8,844 bases of DNA. Origin: an uncultured Alphaproteobacteria bacterium (GTDB lineage: Bacteria; Pseudomonadota; Alphaproteobacteria; Rickettsiales; UBA1997). This document shows positions 1-7,100 of this stretch, piece by piece; within the stretch, counting starts at the first letter, position 1; every line of letters begins with the position of its first letter. The notes beneath the pieces were generated by a model. It saw only the letters and a list, made by a program, of their open reading frames with translations. It ran no database searches and had not been told where the DNA came from. Made by a program: the position numbers and the translations under genes. The DNA lies in contig CAIYMZ010000043.1 of NCBI GenBank assembly GCA_903927415.1, positions 1 to 8,844 of the forward strand, read 5' to 3'.

Positions 1-975
1 GGAGTGCAGCACAAGCCCGTCGCCAGCTTTCCGAGTTACTCAAAAATTTTCGGCAGCAGGCTTGCTGAGATTGCAAAAAAAGATGAAAAAATTTTAGCGA
101 TCACCGCCGCGATGCCTTCTGGCACTGGTCTCGACATCTTCGCCAAAAATCATCCGCAAAGAATTTTTGACGTTGGAATTGCCGAACAGCATGCAGTGAC
201 ATTCGCCGCAGGCCTTGCGACAGAAGGGATGAAGCCTTACGCCGCTATCTACTCAACTTTTTTGCAACGCGCTTACGATCAAGTTGTGCACGATGTTGCG
301 GTGCAAAAATTGCCGGTGCGATTTGCGATTGATCGCGCAGGTTTCGTCGGCGCTGACGGCCCGACTCATGCGGGTTCCTACGACATTGCTTACCTGATTA
401 ATTTGCCCGATTTCGTTTTGATGGCGGCGGCTGATGGGCAAGAATTAGTAAAAATGGTGAACACAGCGAATGAAATTAATGATCGCCCGAGTGCTTTTAG
501 ATTCCCGCGCGGCGAAGCGACAACGGAAATAAATTTTGCTGACGAGGAAATTTTAGAAATTGGCAAAGGGCGTTTGATTCAAGCTGGGAGCCGTGTCGCG
601 ATCTTGTCTTACGGAACAGTTTTGGAAAATGTGAAAGCAGCGGCGAAAATTCTCGAAGAAAAATCAGGATTAAAAATCACCATTGCCGATGCCAGATTTG
701 CCAAACCTTTCGATGAAAATTTAGTTCGCGAACTCGTGCAAAATCACGAATTGCTGATCACGATCGAAGAAGGCGCGATCGGCGGATTTGGCTCGGTCAT
801 CGCACAATTTTTGCTGACGAATGGTTTGCTAGATTCCAAAAATTTTAAGTTCAGATCACTTTTTATGAAGGACGAATTCATCGAACAAAATTCGCAGGTG
901 AAGATGCAAGATGAGGCGGGGATTGGGGTGGGGGCGATTGCTACGTTGGTGGGGAGGTTGGTGAAATTAGTTTAA
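1..975 (+). CDS. dxs: 1-deoxy-D-xylulose-5-phosphate synthase, C-terminal half (5' end outside window)
   Basis: DXS is a cytosolic thiamine-diphosphate enzyme. It condenses pyruvate and glyceraldehyde 3-phosphate into 1-deoxy-D-xylulose 5-phosphate, the first step of the MEP isoprenoid route. The frame is open to the first base, so the GTG at position 4 is almost certainly internal; 324 residues are visible against about 620-640 for the family, so roughly half is missing. What remains is the transketolase-like pyrimidine-binding domain followed by the C-terminal domain. Diagnostic strings are FPSYSKIFG near the start, the DVGIAEQHAVTFAAGLA block (the Glu of AEQH at about residue 62 corresponds to the conserved catalytic Glu of TPP enzymes), IYSTFLQRAYDQVVHDVA, IDRAGFVGADGPTHAG with its conserved His, and FRFPRGEA. 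The terminal MKDEFIEQ segment is also DXS-like. No frameshift is seen. The stop overlaps that of the convergent gene by 4 bases, so no separate terminator fits between them. Confidence 0.97.
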   Translation, partial: GVQHKPVASFPSYSKIFGSRLAEIAKKDEKILAITAAMPSGTGLDIFAKNHPQRIFDVGIAEQHAVTFAAGLATEGMKPYAAIYSTFLQRAYDQVVHDVAVQKLPVRFAIDRAGFVGADGPTHAGSYDIAYLINLPDFVLMAAADGQELVKMVNTANEINDRPSAFRFPRGEATTEINFADEEILEIGKGRLIQAGSRVAILSYGTVLENVKAAAKILEEKSGLKITIADARFAKPFDENLVRELVQNHELLITIEEGAIGGFGSVIAQFLLTNGLLDSKNFKFRSLFMKDEFIEQNSQVKMQDEAGIGVGAIATLVGRLVKLV

Positions 976-1685
976 GCTCTTACCGCTCTGCTTTCTGTTT
1001 GAAGCGATTTAGCTTGTGGTAATTCAAGTCTTACTCCCGATGGAATGCCAGTCTTGCCAGCGAGATATCTGATATCAACAGCGCTAGTTGCAGAGAGAGA
1101 TTTTATTCCAGCTTCGAAAGCGGATTCAGCGCGAATTTTATCAAAAACAGAAAATCGATCATCACCACCCGTTTCAATTGCTGCGCGAGAGTCCGCGATG
1201 TCTGCAAAATATCCTCCGTGGTTAATTCCACTTTCTTTGACCATCCAATTCATCAAATGTTTTGCAAAATCCCGTGATGATGTGGCGTGCTCATTGCCAT
1301 CATTCATCATATTTTTGATCTGAATAATTCTGTCGCTACCGAATGCTCCAGAAAGGCGAGATAGTTCTGTTTCGCTGTAAGGTTTTTCGTTAGCGAAGCT
1401 GTGTACTGTGTCGAAGAATAATAAAACTCTGTTGTCGCTTGGAGTAAATATCGGACATCTTACGCCGTCACATTCAACACTGCCGCCTGTGGATATGAAA
1501 ATGTGATCAAGCATTGTTTCTAGATGTCGCAATTTGGTATTAGGCGCGTGATCTGGTTGTTTGTGAGCGGCGCTTTCTTTAGCACTAGCTTCATCACTAG
1601 CCATCATTCTCTGTATAATTTCATTGCCAGCTTTGAGAAATTTTTCGGGTTGAAATGAAATTGGTGAATGGGGCGCGCGTGACAT
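972..1685 (-). CDS. Unrecognised protein of 237 residues
   Basis: I do not recognise a family. The product is soluble-looking, with no signal peptide or membrane segment. The first 50 residues are polar and probably flexible, rich in Ser, Ala, His and Pro. A more ordered body follows, from about residue 52 (LRHLETMLDHIFISTGG) through FTPSDNRVLLFFDTVHSF (about 80-97) to a helical C-terminal half. I chose the ATG at 1685 (MSRAPHSP). The same frame stays open to a GTG at 1745, but that would add 20 residues (MISDRSGW...) that overlap the start of the divergent gene and are encoded largely by the A/T-rich spacer. Neither start has a convincing Shine-Dalgarno sequence. The stop TAA overlaps the dxs stop within TTAA at 972-975. 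The disordered start and accessory neighbourhood are compatible with an effector-like protein, but nothing in the sequence proves that. Confidence 0.7.
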   Translation of the reverse strand: MSRAPHSPISFQPEKFLKAGNEIIQRMMASDEASAKESAAHKQPDHAPNTKLRHLETMLDHIFISTGGSVECDGVRCPIFTPSDNRVLLFFDTVHSFANEKPYSETELSRLSGAFGSDRIIQIKNMMNDGNEHATSSRDFAKHLMNWMVKESGINHGGYFADIADSRAAIETGGDDRFSVFDKIRAESAFEAGIKSLSATSAVDIRYLAGKTGIPSGVRLELPQAKSLQTESRAVRA

Positions 1686-1712
1686 ATTTTTTATGATTTT
1701 AAATTTTAAATT
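1686..1712. promoter_or_regulatory. 27-base nearly pure A/T divergent spacer
   Basis: This is the only DNA between the two divergent ATG codons at 1685 (-) and 1713 (+). It contains a single G and no C, and has overlapping TTTAAA/AATTT palindromic steps (ATTTTAAATTTTAAATT). Neither flank has a purine-rich ribosome binding site, so both genes would have very short leaders or start from transcripts initiated inside the opposite gene. Promoter elements are inferred from composition only; TATTTT at 1685-1690 and TATGAT at 1692-1697 are possible -10 hexamers for the plus strand, but neither has a good partner -35. Confidence 0.35.
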
Positions 1713-2039
1713 ATGAGTCGTCCAACCACTCCTATCGCTGATCACAAGGTTGATGCAGTAACAAGTCCCGAAAGAACTTTTGACAGCGTCGCTCTACCAA
1801 AAACTCCCGCTAGAGTTCATGCCAGCGGGCATTCAGATACGGTTGAAAGAAGTGGAGGTACCGTAGCTAGTAGCGGATCTGGTATTGCTAGAATAGAAGT
1901 TGCGAAAGGTGAAATGAGGCTTGGATTAGGTCATTTTGAACTAGGTCCAGAAGGTAAATTTCTTATTTTTAAACAGAAAGCACATATTTTAGCCAATAGT
2001 CGGCAATTATCCCTTGACACACAAAAAATAGGTCTTTAG
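1713..2039 (+). CDS. Unrecognised 108-residue protein, possibly truncated by the insertion sequence
   Basis: I do not recognise a family. Residues 1-65 are Ser/Thr/Pro/Gly-rich and look disordered (for example SGGTVASSGSG). Residues 66-95 alternate hydrophobic and charged residues (ARIEVAKGEMRLGLGHFELG, then KFLIFKQKAHI), as in a beta-rich fold. The last dozen residues overlap a TTGACA promoter hexamer of the downstream transposase gene, and the stop TAG abuts a hairpin. This suggests that the present C-terminus is read from insertion-sequence DNA and that the original gene was longer. No Shine-Dalgarno sequence precedes the ATG; the leader is A/T only. Like its divergent neighbour it begins MSR and has a flexible N-terminus, but the two share no further similarity I can see. 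It could be a remnant rather than a functional gene. Confidence 0.5.
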   Translation: MSRPTTPIADHKVDAVTSPERTFDSVALPKTPARVHASGHSDTVERSGGTVASSGSGIARIEVAKGEMRLGLGHFELGPEGKFLIFKQKAHILANSRQLSLDTQKIGL

Positions 2040-2042
2040 ATT
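2014..2042 (+). promoter_or_regulatory. Sigma70-like promoter for the transposase gene
   Basis: A perfect -35 TTGACA (2014-2019) is separated by 17 bases from TAGATT (2037-2042), which matches 4 of 6 bases of the -10 consensus. Predicted initiation near 2049 gives a leader of about 34 bases to the ATG at 2083, with AAAGG at 2070-2074 as ribosome binding site. The promoter lies inside the last codons of the upstream gene, as expected if the element's left end is at or before 2014. Confidence 0.55.
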
Positions 2043-2067
2043 GCGCAGTTGTTGATCTCAACGCAAT
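2040..2067. repeat. Bulged hairpin between the upstream stop codon and the transposase start
   Basis: ATTGCG (2040-2045) and CGCAAT (2062-2067) are perfect inverted copies. Inside them TTG (2049-2051) pairs with CAA (2059-2061), leaving a CAG bulge and a 7-base loop. It starts directly after the TAG stop of the upstream gene and ends 15 bases before the transposase ATG. No T-run follows, so it is not a classical terminator. Hairpins just inside an insertion-sequence end can damp read-through expression of the transposase, which is a plausible but untested role here. Confidence 0.45.
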
Positions 2068-2082
2068 TCAAAGGCTTATTTT

Positions 2083-2985
2083 ATGAACTTCCAAGAATTT
2101 AAAAAGAAATTCCCAAGCGAACCAAAGATTATCGCTTACTTCGTTAAACTTAGATACGAGGGGAATCTTGTTTGCCCTCACTGCGGCGGCAGCGAAGAAC
2201 AAATTTACCAAAGGCTTGATTTGCCAAAGATGTTTGAATGCAAAAGTTGCGGCAATTCGTTTTCAGTTTTCGCTGGCACGATTTTTGAAAAATCTTCAAC
2301 TGACTTAAAAAAATGGTTCTACGCAATTCATCTTTTCTTGAACGGAAAGAAAGGAATTAGCGCGCTTCAACTTCAGCGTGAAATCGGCACTACATACAAA
2401 ACCGCTTGGCGCATGCTTCGCCAGATTCGTCTTGCGATGGGTAATAAGAAAAAGAAAGGCGACAAAAAAGATGACGATAACGATGACGATTTTATGCAGA
2501 CCATAATTGAGATTGACGAAACTTATCTAGGCGGCAAAGCAGAAAACAAACACATGAGCAAAAGAATCGCCGCTAAAGGAGTCTTCGAGAAAAATATCGT
2601 GCTTGGTATGTTGGAAAGAGATAAAGAAGTTAGAGCCTTTGTAATTGATGACGCGAAGCGTGATACAATCATGGCTAAGATTTACGAAAATGTAAAAATT
2701 GGAAGCGAGATAATCACGGACGAACACAAGGCTTACTACTGGCTCTACAGTCAGTTTAAACACCAAGTTGTGAATCACTCAAAAGGACAATACAAGAAAG
2801 GTGCTGACGCTCACACAAACAGCATTGAAGGTTTTTGGTCAACCTTGAAGCGTGGGGTTTATGGAATTTACCATCATGTGAGCAAGAAGCATTTACAGCT
2901 TTATGTGAACGAGTTTGCGTTCAGGTATAATAACAGGAAAAATAAAGGAATGTTTGATCTAGTGCTGGCGCAGGCTATTTTGTAA
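2083..2985 (+). CDS. IS1595-family ISXO2-like transposase, complete
   Basis: This is a DDE-type transposase that cuts and rejoins the ends of its insertion sequence. At 300 residues it matches the usual family length and has no internal stop. The N-terminus carries a zinc ribbon: CPHCGG (Cys31, Cys34) and CKSCG (Cys53, Cys56). A helical DNA-binding segment containing GISALQLQREIGTTYKTAWRML follows at about 91-112. The ISXO2 catalytic domain shows IDETYLGG (Asp145), TDEHKAY (Asp213) and HTNSIEGFWSTLKRG (Glu249, with the conserved Asn nearby), so the DDE set is intact. Between the two parts lies a very polar linker, KKKKGDKKDDDNDDD (about 122-136). AAAGG stands 8 bases before the ATG. The 3' end overlaps the end of the convergent membrane-protein gene by 11 bases. 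Confidence 0.95.
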   Translation: MNFQEFKKKFPSEPKIIAYFVKLRYEGNLVCPHCGGSEEQIYQRLDLPKMFECKSCGNSFSVFAGTIFEKSSTDLKKWFYAIHLFLNGKKGISALQLQREIGTTYKTAWRMLRQIRLAMGNKKKKGDKKDDDNDDDFMQTIIEIDETYLGGKAENKHMSKRIAAKGVFEKNIVLGMLERDKEVRAFVIDDAKRDTIMAKIYENVKIGSEIITDEHKAYYWLYSQFKHQVVNHSKGQYKKGADAHTNSIEGFWSTLKRGVYGIYHHVSKKHLQLYVNEFAFRYNNRKNKGMFDLVLAQAIL

Positions 2986-3403
2986 TGGTCTCGCAGTTAT
3001 TTTTCATTTGATTGATGTCTTGAGAAGAACATTTCAGACGATAGCAATCTGACAAAATGCTGCTTTTACATCTTAAAATTTGAACTTCTTTTGTCAGGTC
3101 ATCAATTCTTTTTTGCGCAGTTTCATAAGGTCTTTCTGCTACATAAACCGAGACTTGCCACCATGCCGCTAAACCAATAGTAAGTATGGTAAAAAACCCA
3201 ATTAAAATTTTTGGACTCCAATAAATATACTTTTTGCGCTCCAGAGAATCCAAGCGGTTTTGTATCTTTCCGATTTCCATAGAAAGATTGGCTGCTTCTT
3301 GGTTTGGCAAAATTGGTCTAGAGTTCTGATCGAACAATGGATAAAATTCGCGCTTGTCAAGTTTGCTCGGACTGTCGCCTGTTTTGAAAATGTAATCGCT
3401 CAT
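2975..3403 (-). CDS. Small single-pass membrane protein with flanking coiled coils, unrecognised
   Basis: The product has 142 residues and I do not recognise it. A polar N-terminus of about 37 residues is followed by a short heptad-like helix (about 38-57, SMEIGKIQNRLDSLE), one clear membrane segment (about 61-83, WSPKILIGFFTILTIGLAAWW) and a second charged helix (about 94-111, ETAQKRIDDLTKEVQIL). The four Cys residues all lie in the last 31 (positions 112, 120, 125, 137). KK immediately before the segment and the acidic and basic residues after it leave the orientation uncertain. The ATG overlaps the stop of the upstream gene as ATGA (3400-3403), so translation is probably coupled. The last codons overlap the transposase gene, so the tail (about NCETITK) may come from the insertion and the native protein may have been longer or different. 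Confidence 0.65.
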   Translation of the reverse strand: MSDYIFKTGDSPSKLDKREFYPLFDQNSRPILPNQEAANLSMEIGKIQNRLDSLERKKYIYWSPKILIGFFTILTIGLAAWWQVSVYVAERPYETAQKRIDDLTKEVQILRCKSSILSDCYRLKCSSQDINQMKNNCETITK

Positions 3404-4107
3404 TTTTTATCAAAAATAGCGTTCAGCTTTTTATCAACAATACCTCGAAAATCCTTTTCTATAACGCTCTCAAACCTATTTGTGGCAGAAATTTCGTTGT
3501 GAAAATTTGCTCCGATAAAAATTACTTTTTTCCCGTTAATAACCGCATCGGCTATAGTTAAGTTTAAAGTCATTTCCCCCTCTTTGTAAGCTAGGGTTGC
3601 ATTCACATCATCGAATTCGTTGATAATTGAAGGGTTAGAAAGCGCATTTTTTAAATTGGTTTTATTCTCCTCGTTATCTATAGACATCTCGTAATTAAAC
3701 CCTACAGCTCCTAGTGAATTGCCTAGATTTCCGAGTGTAACAATTTTCTTTGCTATTTCTTTGATCTTATCAGCTTCTTTCTCGGTAGAGTTATGCTTTA
3801 TTGTGAACTTCGGAGGGAATACATTATAGGAAAAGACAAAATCTCCGAAAATGAAATCTTGAACCATTTGTATTCCTTGTGCTGGCTGCGCAGGCACTCT
3901 AAAACCATCAACGCCATTCATAACAGTTTTAAGCAAAAGTTCGTTTGCTAGGGGGGTGAAGATGTTCTGAAATTGAATTGGTTGCATTGGCATCTGTTGA
4001 GGAAACAAACCTTTGTAGGTAGGATCAACGAACACCACAGACTGCGAGATAACTTTTGCGTTGTGCATTTTTAAAAAAGATTTGGTTTTGGAATTAAAGA
4101 AGTTCAT
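3400..4107 (-). CDS. Unrecognised 235-residue soluble protein, first gene of a coupled pair
   Basis: I do not recognise a family. No signal peptide or membrane segment is visible. Gln/Pro/Met-rich stretches occur near residues 36-45 (FPQQMPMQPIQ) and around 70 (RVPAQPAQG). A helical Lys/Glu-rich segment follows at about 108-125, and the C-terminal half alternates in a beta-strand-like way (for example NATLAYKEGEMTLNLTIADA, then KKVIFIGANF) before a final amphipathic helix. The start is secure: GGAGG lies 6 bases before the ATG. The stop overlaps the start of the membrane-protein gene by 4 bases, so the two products are probably made together, and a partnership of a soluble protein with a small membrane protein is a reasonable inference. 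Its start faces the large ankyrin protein gene only 55 bases away, so the two transcription units probably share a control region. Confidence 0.75.
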   Translation of the reverse strand: MNFFNSKTKSFLKMHNAKVISQSVVFVDPTYKGLFPQQMPMQPIQFQNIFTPLANELLLKTVMNGVDGFRVPAQPAQGIQMVQDFIFGDFVFSYNVFPPKFTIKHNSTEKEADKIKEIAKKIVTLGNLGNSLGAVGFNYEMSIDNEENKTNLKNALSNPSIINEFDDVNATLAYKEGEMTLNLTIADAVINGKKVIFIGANFHNEISATNRFESVIEKDFRGIVDKKLNAIFDKK

Positions 4108-4110
4108 TTT

Positions 4111-4119
4111 CTACCTCCT
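4111..4119 (-). promoter_or_regulatory. Strong Shine-Dalgarno site fixing the 4107 start
   Basis: On the minus strand this reads AGGAGGTAG, a near-complete match to the 16S rRNA anti-Shine-Dalgarno sequence. The GGAGG core is 6 bases from the ATG. It is the strongest ribosome binding site in the window and settles the start of the 235-residue gene. Confidence 0.85.
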
Positions 4120-4138
4120 CGATTCCAACTTTGCAATG

Positions 4139-4158
4139 CCTCTTTTGTGTGAGAGGGG
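4139..4158 (+). promoter_or_regulatory. Ribosome binding site of the large ankyrin gene, possibly folded into a hairpin
   Basis: GAGAGGGG (4151-4158) places a purine-rich Shine-Dalgarno site about 6 bases before the TTG at 4163 and supports that start over the in-frame ATG at 4199, which has no such site. AGAGG (4152-4156) is the inverted copy of CCTCT (4139-4143) with an 8-base loop, so the site could be masked in the mRNA. The stem is only 5 bases, so the folding part is uncertain. Confidence 0.45.
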
Positions 4159-4162
4159 ATAA

Positions 4163-7100
4163 TTGCCCAATAGTCAGATTGCACGAGATTTGGTTGAGAT
4201 GGTGGCAAATTCTTCAGCTGAAAACTCCGGAAGTAATGTATTTGATTTGCCGCGGCATTTTCTCAAGGCGTTACGTGAATATTCTGATTCATTAGAACGC
4301 GATTCGAACGAGAGTTCTGTAATGTCGGGAATTATAAATTCTTACGAAGATAGGGTGAAGCAATTTGAGTTGATACATGCCGCTTTAGAAAAAAGAGATG
4401 TCATACATGGTGCGTCTATTGATTTTGCATCAGTTTTGCGTGATCGGATATTTTTTGAAAATGCTATACTTCTAAACGAAGTGCATAAAAGACTTTCAGA
4501 GATCAAGGAAGGCATCGAATCTGAAATAGAAAAACTTAAGAGCGGAAAATCGATAACGGAAATAAGTGTTGATAAATCCGTATGCGCTGGTGCCGGAGGC
4601 GGCGGTGGAGGCGGCGGTGGCGGTGGCGGTGGTGATGTAGTGGTAAAAAGACAAGTAGAAAAACGTGTGCGACCTTCCGAAGAAGAGATAGCTAAAAAAA
4701 GAGAAGAAAAAGAGGCTGCAAAAAAAGCAAAAGCAGAAGCAGAAGCGAAAGAAAAGGCGAAAGCTCAACCCAAAGACCCATCTGAAATATTGGCGGCAGA
4801 TAGAGAGAAAGAAGCATCGCTTAAAGTGTTACAAAAAAGATTAGACGCGTTTAGTCGTATAATAACAGATACGCCCGCTCCTGTAGTTGATCGCACTGAG
4901 TTTGTCTCGTACGAAATAGATGGTTCTGGGCCCAATCCAAAAATAAAATTTATCATAGATAATAAACGCAGGCCAAACGTTCGAGAAGGTACAAAACTAA
5001 CTTCGCGTCAAGGAGACCATGTCACTGCTTATACAGTATTGTTGCAATTATTTATCGACTCAATCCCAGTGGTCGGAAGATACGAAGACCTACATGAAAG
5101 GATGCGTAACGTGCTAACCGATGCTTTTGCTCAAAATGATCGTACATTTGCAGAAGATACAGAGTCGCTAGTTGAAGCGGGAGTGGTAATCAGTGATTAC
5201 AACAGAAGAAGAGAAAGAGAAAGGCTCGAAGGCGTCACTGTTATTAGTGATCAAGAGAAAGCTTTGCTTGATAGCATGATCAAAGCCAACCAAGTGGAAT
5301 CTGCTTGTGACAAGGTTTGCAAGATCGCAAATAAATTTTTGCAAATAATCAATGCAGAGCCTGGAACCTCTACGCCTAGAAAAATCTCTGCAGAAACAAG
5401 GGGTGGCGAAGCACAAAAAGAAATGGACGAAGATTGTCGTCCAAAAGTTAATGAAGGTAGAAAAATCTTAACTTTAGCTAATCTTAGCAAATATTTTGCC
5501 GTAAAAAATTTGATCAAATTGTTAGAAAGTGATCTAAGGGCATGTGATAGGTCTAATGAAATCCGTATAGCAAATTTACAACTAATGTTGGAAGAGCTAG
5601 GTAAAGAGCTTCCACCGGGCCACAATGCAACGCCAGTGTCTAAAATATGCGAGGTTGTTGCAGATGGTTTGGCCGGTCTTATAGATCTACCAAATCGTCA
5701 ACACCATGTGTTCAAAGATAAAACTGATTCTGATTATAAGGGTTATTTAACACACCTAATCAAGCGACATTTCAGAATATCGGGGGTGATGTTGGCTTCC
5801 ATAATCAGTGGTCTCGATTACCACCCGAATGATAGGTGTCCCAATCCAGAAAAAATTAATGTTGCCGAGAGCATTACTTTTCACTTTTTCAATAAATTAC
5901 AAGACATGAGGCCAAGTCTTAAGACGGTGTTGAGTGAGATATGGCATAGCGTTGGAGATGGCTTAGATGCGACTACTCGTAGAGAAGAAGAGGAGCCAAA
6001 AATTAGCTTTCAAGAATCTTTGGTAAGAATTCTGCAAGAAAGAGCGGAGAATTTTCGAGTACTTCATTTAACATTGGGAACAGCCAAGGAAGCAGCCAAA
6101 ACCTTTACTGCCTCTCCGCCTAAGTTAGGTGGCGGTGATTCAGGTTTTAGAGATGGTGTTGACAGAAGTCCTGTAAGAGGAGGCGGTGGTGGAGGCGGTG
6201 GCGGCGGTGGCGGATATCCGTTATTACATGAATCAGCTGGCGCAGCGGTGCAGCATCGAAATCCAGATTCTACTCTGCCAAAGGTATTTCTTTTGGTTGC
6301 AAGAGGCATGATGATAGAATTTGGGTTGTTTGGAATCAATGATCCGGAAGGTTTTTTTGGTGAAAGATTAAAAGGTTTTGTTGAGTGCAGCGATGCAGTA
6401 GGTTATGACAAGGCCGTAAAGGTAGTGCAGACTGCTATTGCAGCAAGTCCACACAATAAGTTTCATTTGGTTCTCTATGGTCATGGCGAAGGTGACAGAA
6501 TAATCAGTCTCGGAAGAAAGATTAAACCAGAATCGATTTTTGCAGAATTAGCTCGTGCGGGACAAACGGTGATCAGTGTCTTCAGCTGCTATTCCGGAGA
6601 CAATGCTGAAGAGATAAAAGCAAAATTGGATGAGTCACAAACCATGATTATTCGCGCCGGAAAAAGATCGACCCTCTCTTCGGCTGATACTGCTAGGATT
6701 ATAGGAGTAATTAATTCGCAAGATTTAGTGCCGCAGTTATTTTTTATAAGAGAAGACGGCTCGTTAGAATTGATGCCGCCAGAAACTATAAAAATTATCA
6801 CCAAAGATCATGATGCAAAATTTTCTCCCTTCGAAGTTTTTAAAAAAGATCCACATACAGATCCTACAAAACTAGGCCAAAAACCTGATGTTAGAGAAAT
6901 TATTCAGAGAGTAATAGATCAACAAATAGCAATTACTCGGTTTTTTGCTTCCGATAAATCTGCAGAAAAAATAAAAGAATTATCAGCGCTTAATGTTGAT
7001 GAGTTGATCAAAAATTCTGAACAGGATATAAAACAATATTTGCATGATCTCGCATTTTTAGTGGTGACAACAAAAGACGAACGCAAGATAGATTACTTAG

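Larger units (their letters stand above)
2014..2998 (+). mobile_element. IS1595-family (ISXO2-like) insertion sequence, ends not resolved
   Basis: The complete transposase gene at 2083-2985 defines the element. I could not identify convincing terminal inverted repeats or the 8-base target duplication typical of the family, so the limits given are approximate. The left limit is the start of the likely transposase promoter, and the right limit is the end of a short repeat. GGTCT and CGCAGTT occur on both sides: separated by 8 bases at 2031-2050 and adjacent at 2987-2998. The element lies between the ends of two opposite-strand genes of unknown function. Confidence 0.5.

Noticed and set aside
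1045..1323. Plus-strand frame of 92 codons
   Set aside because: It lies antisense within the 972-1685 gene, has no recognisable protein features and no Shine-Dalgarno site. Confidence in choosing the minus strand is only moderate because neither product is a known family.
1686..1745. GTG start for the 972-1685 gene at 1745
   Set aside because: The added residues come largely from the A/T spacer and the overlap with the divergent gene; no ribosome binding site supports it.
3044..3066. Possible right inverted repeat of the insertion sequence (GCAATCT or TGCTTT words mirrored near 2038 and 1977)
   Set aside because: Matches of 6-7 bases do not extend, and no 8-base target duplication flanks them, so chance is the simpler explanation.
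4496..4768. Minus-strand frame rich in Phe, Cys and Ser
   Set aside because: It mirrors the Lys/Glu-rich helix of the ankyrin gene; the Phe-rich composition comes from reading AAA/GAA codons backwards.
6064..6339. Minus-strand frame with a run of 12 prolines
   Set aside because: It is the antisense reading of the second glycine-codon tract within the strongly supported ankyrin gene and has no ribosome binding site.
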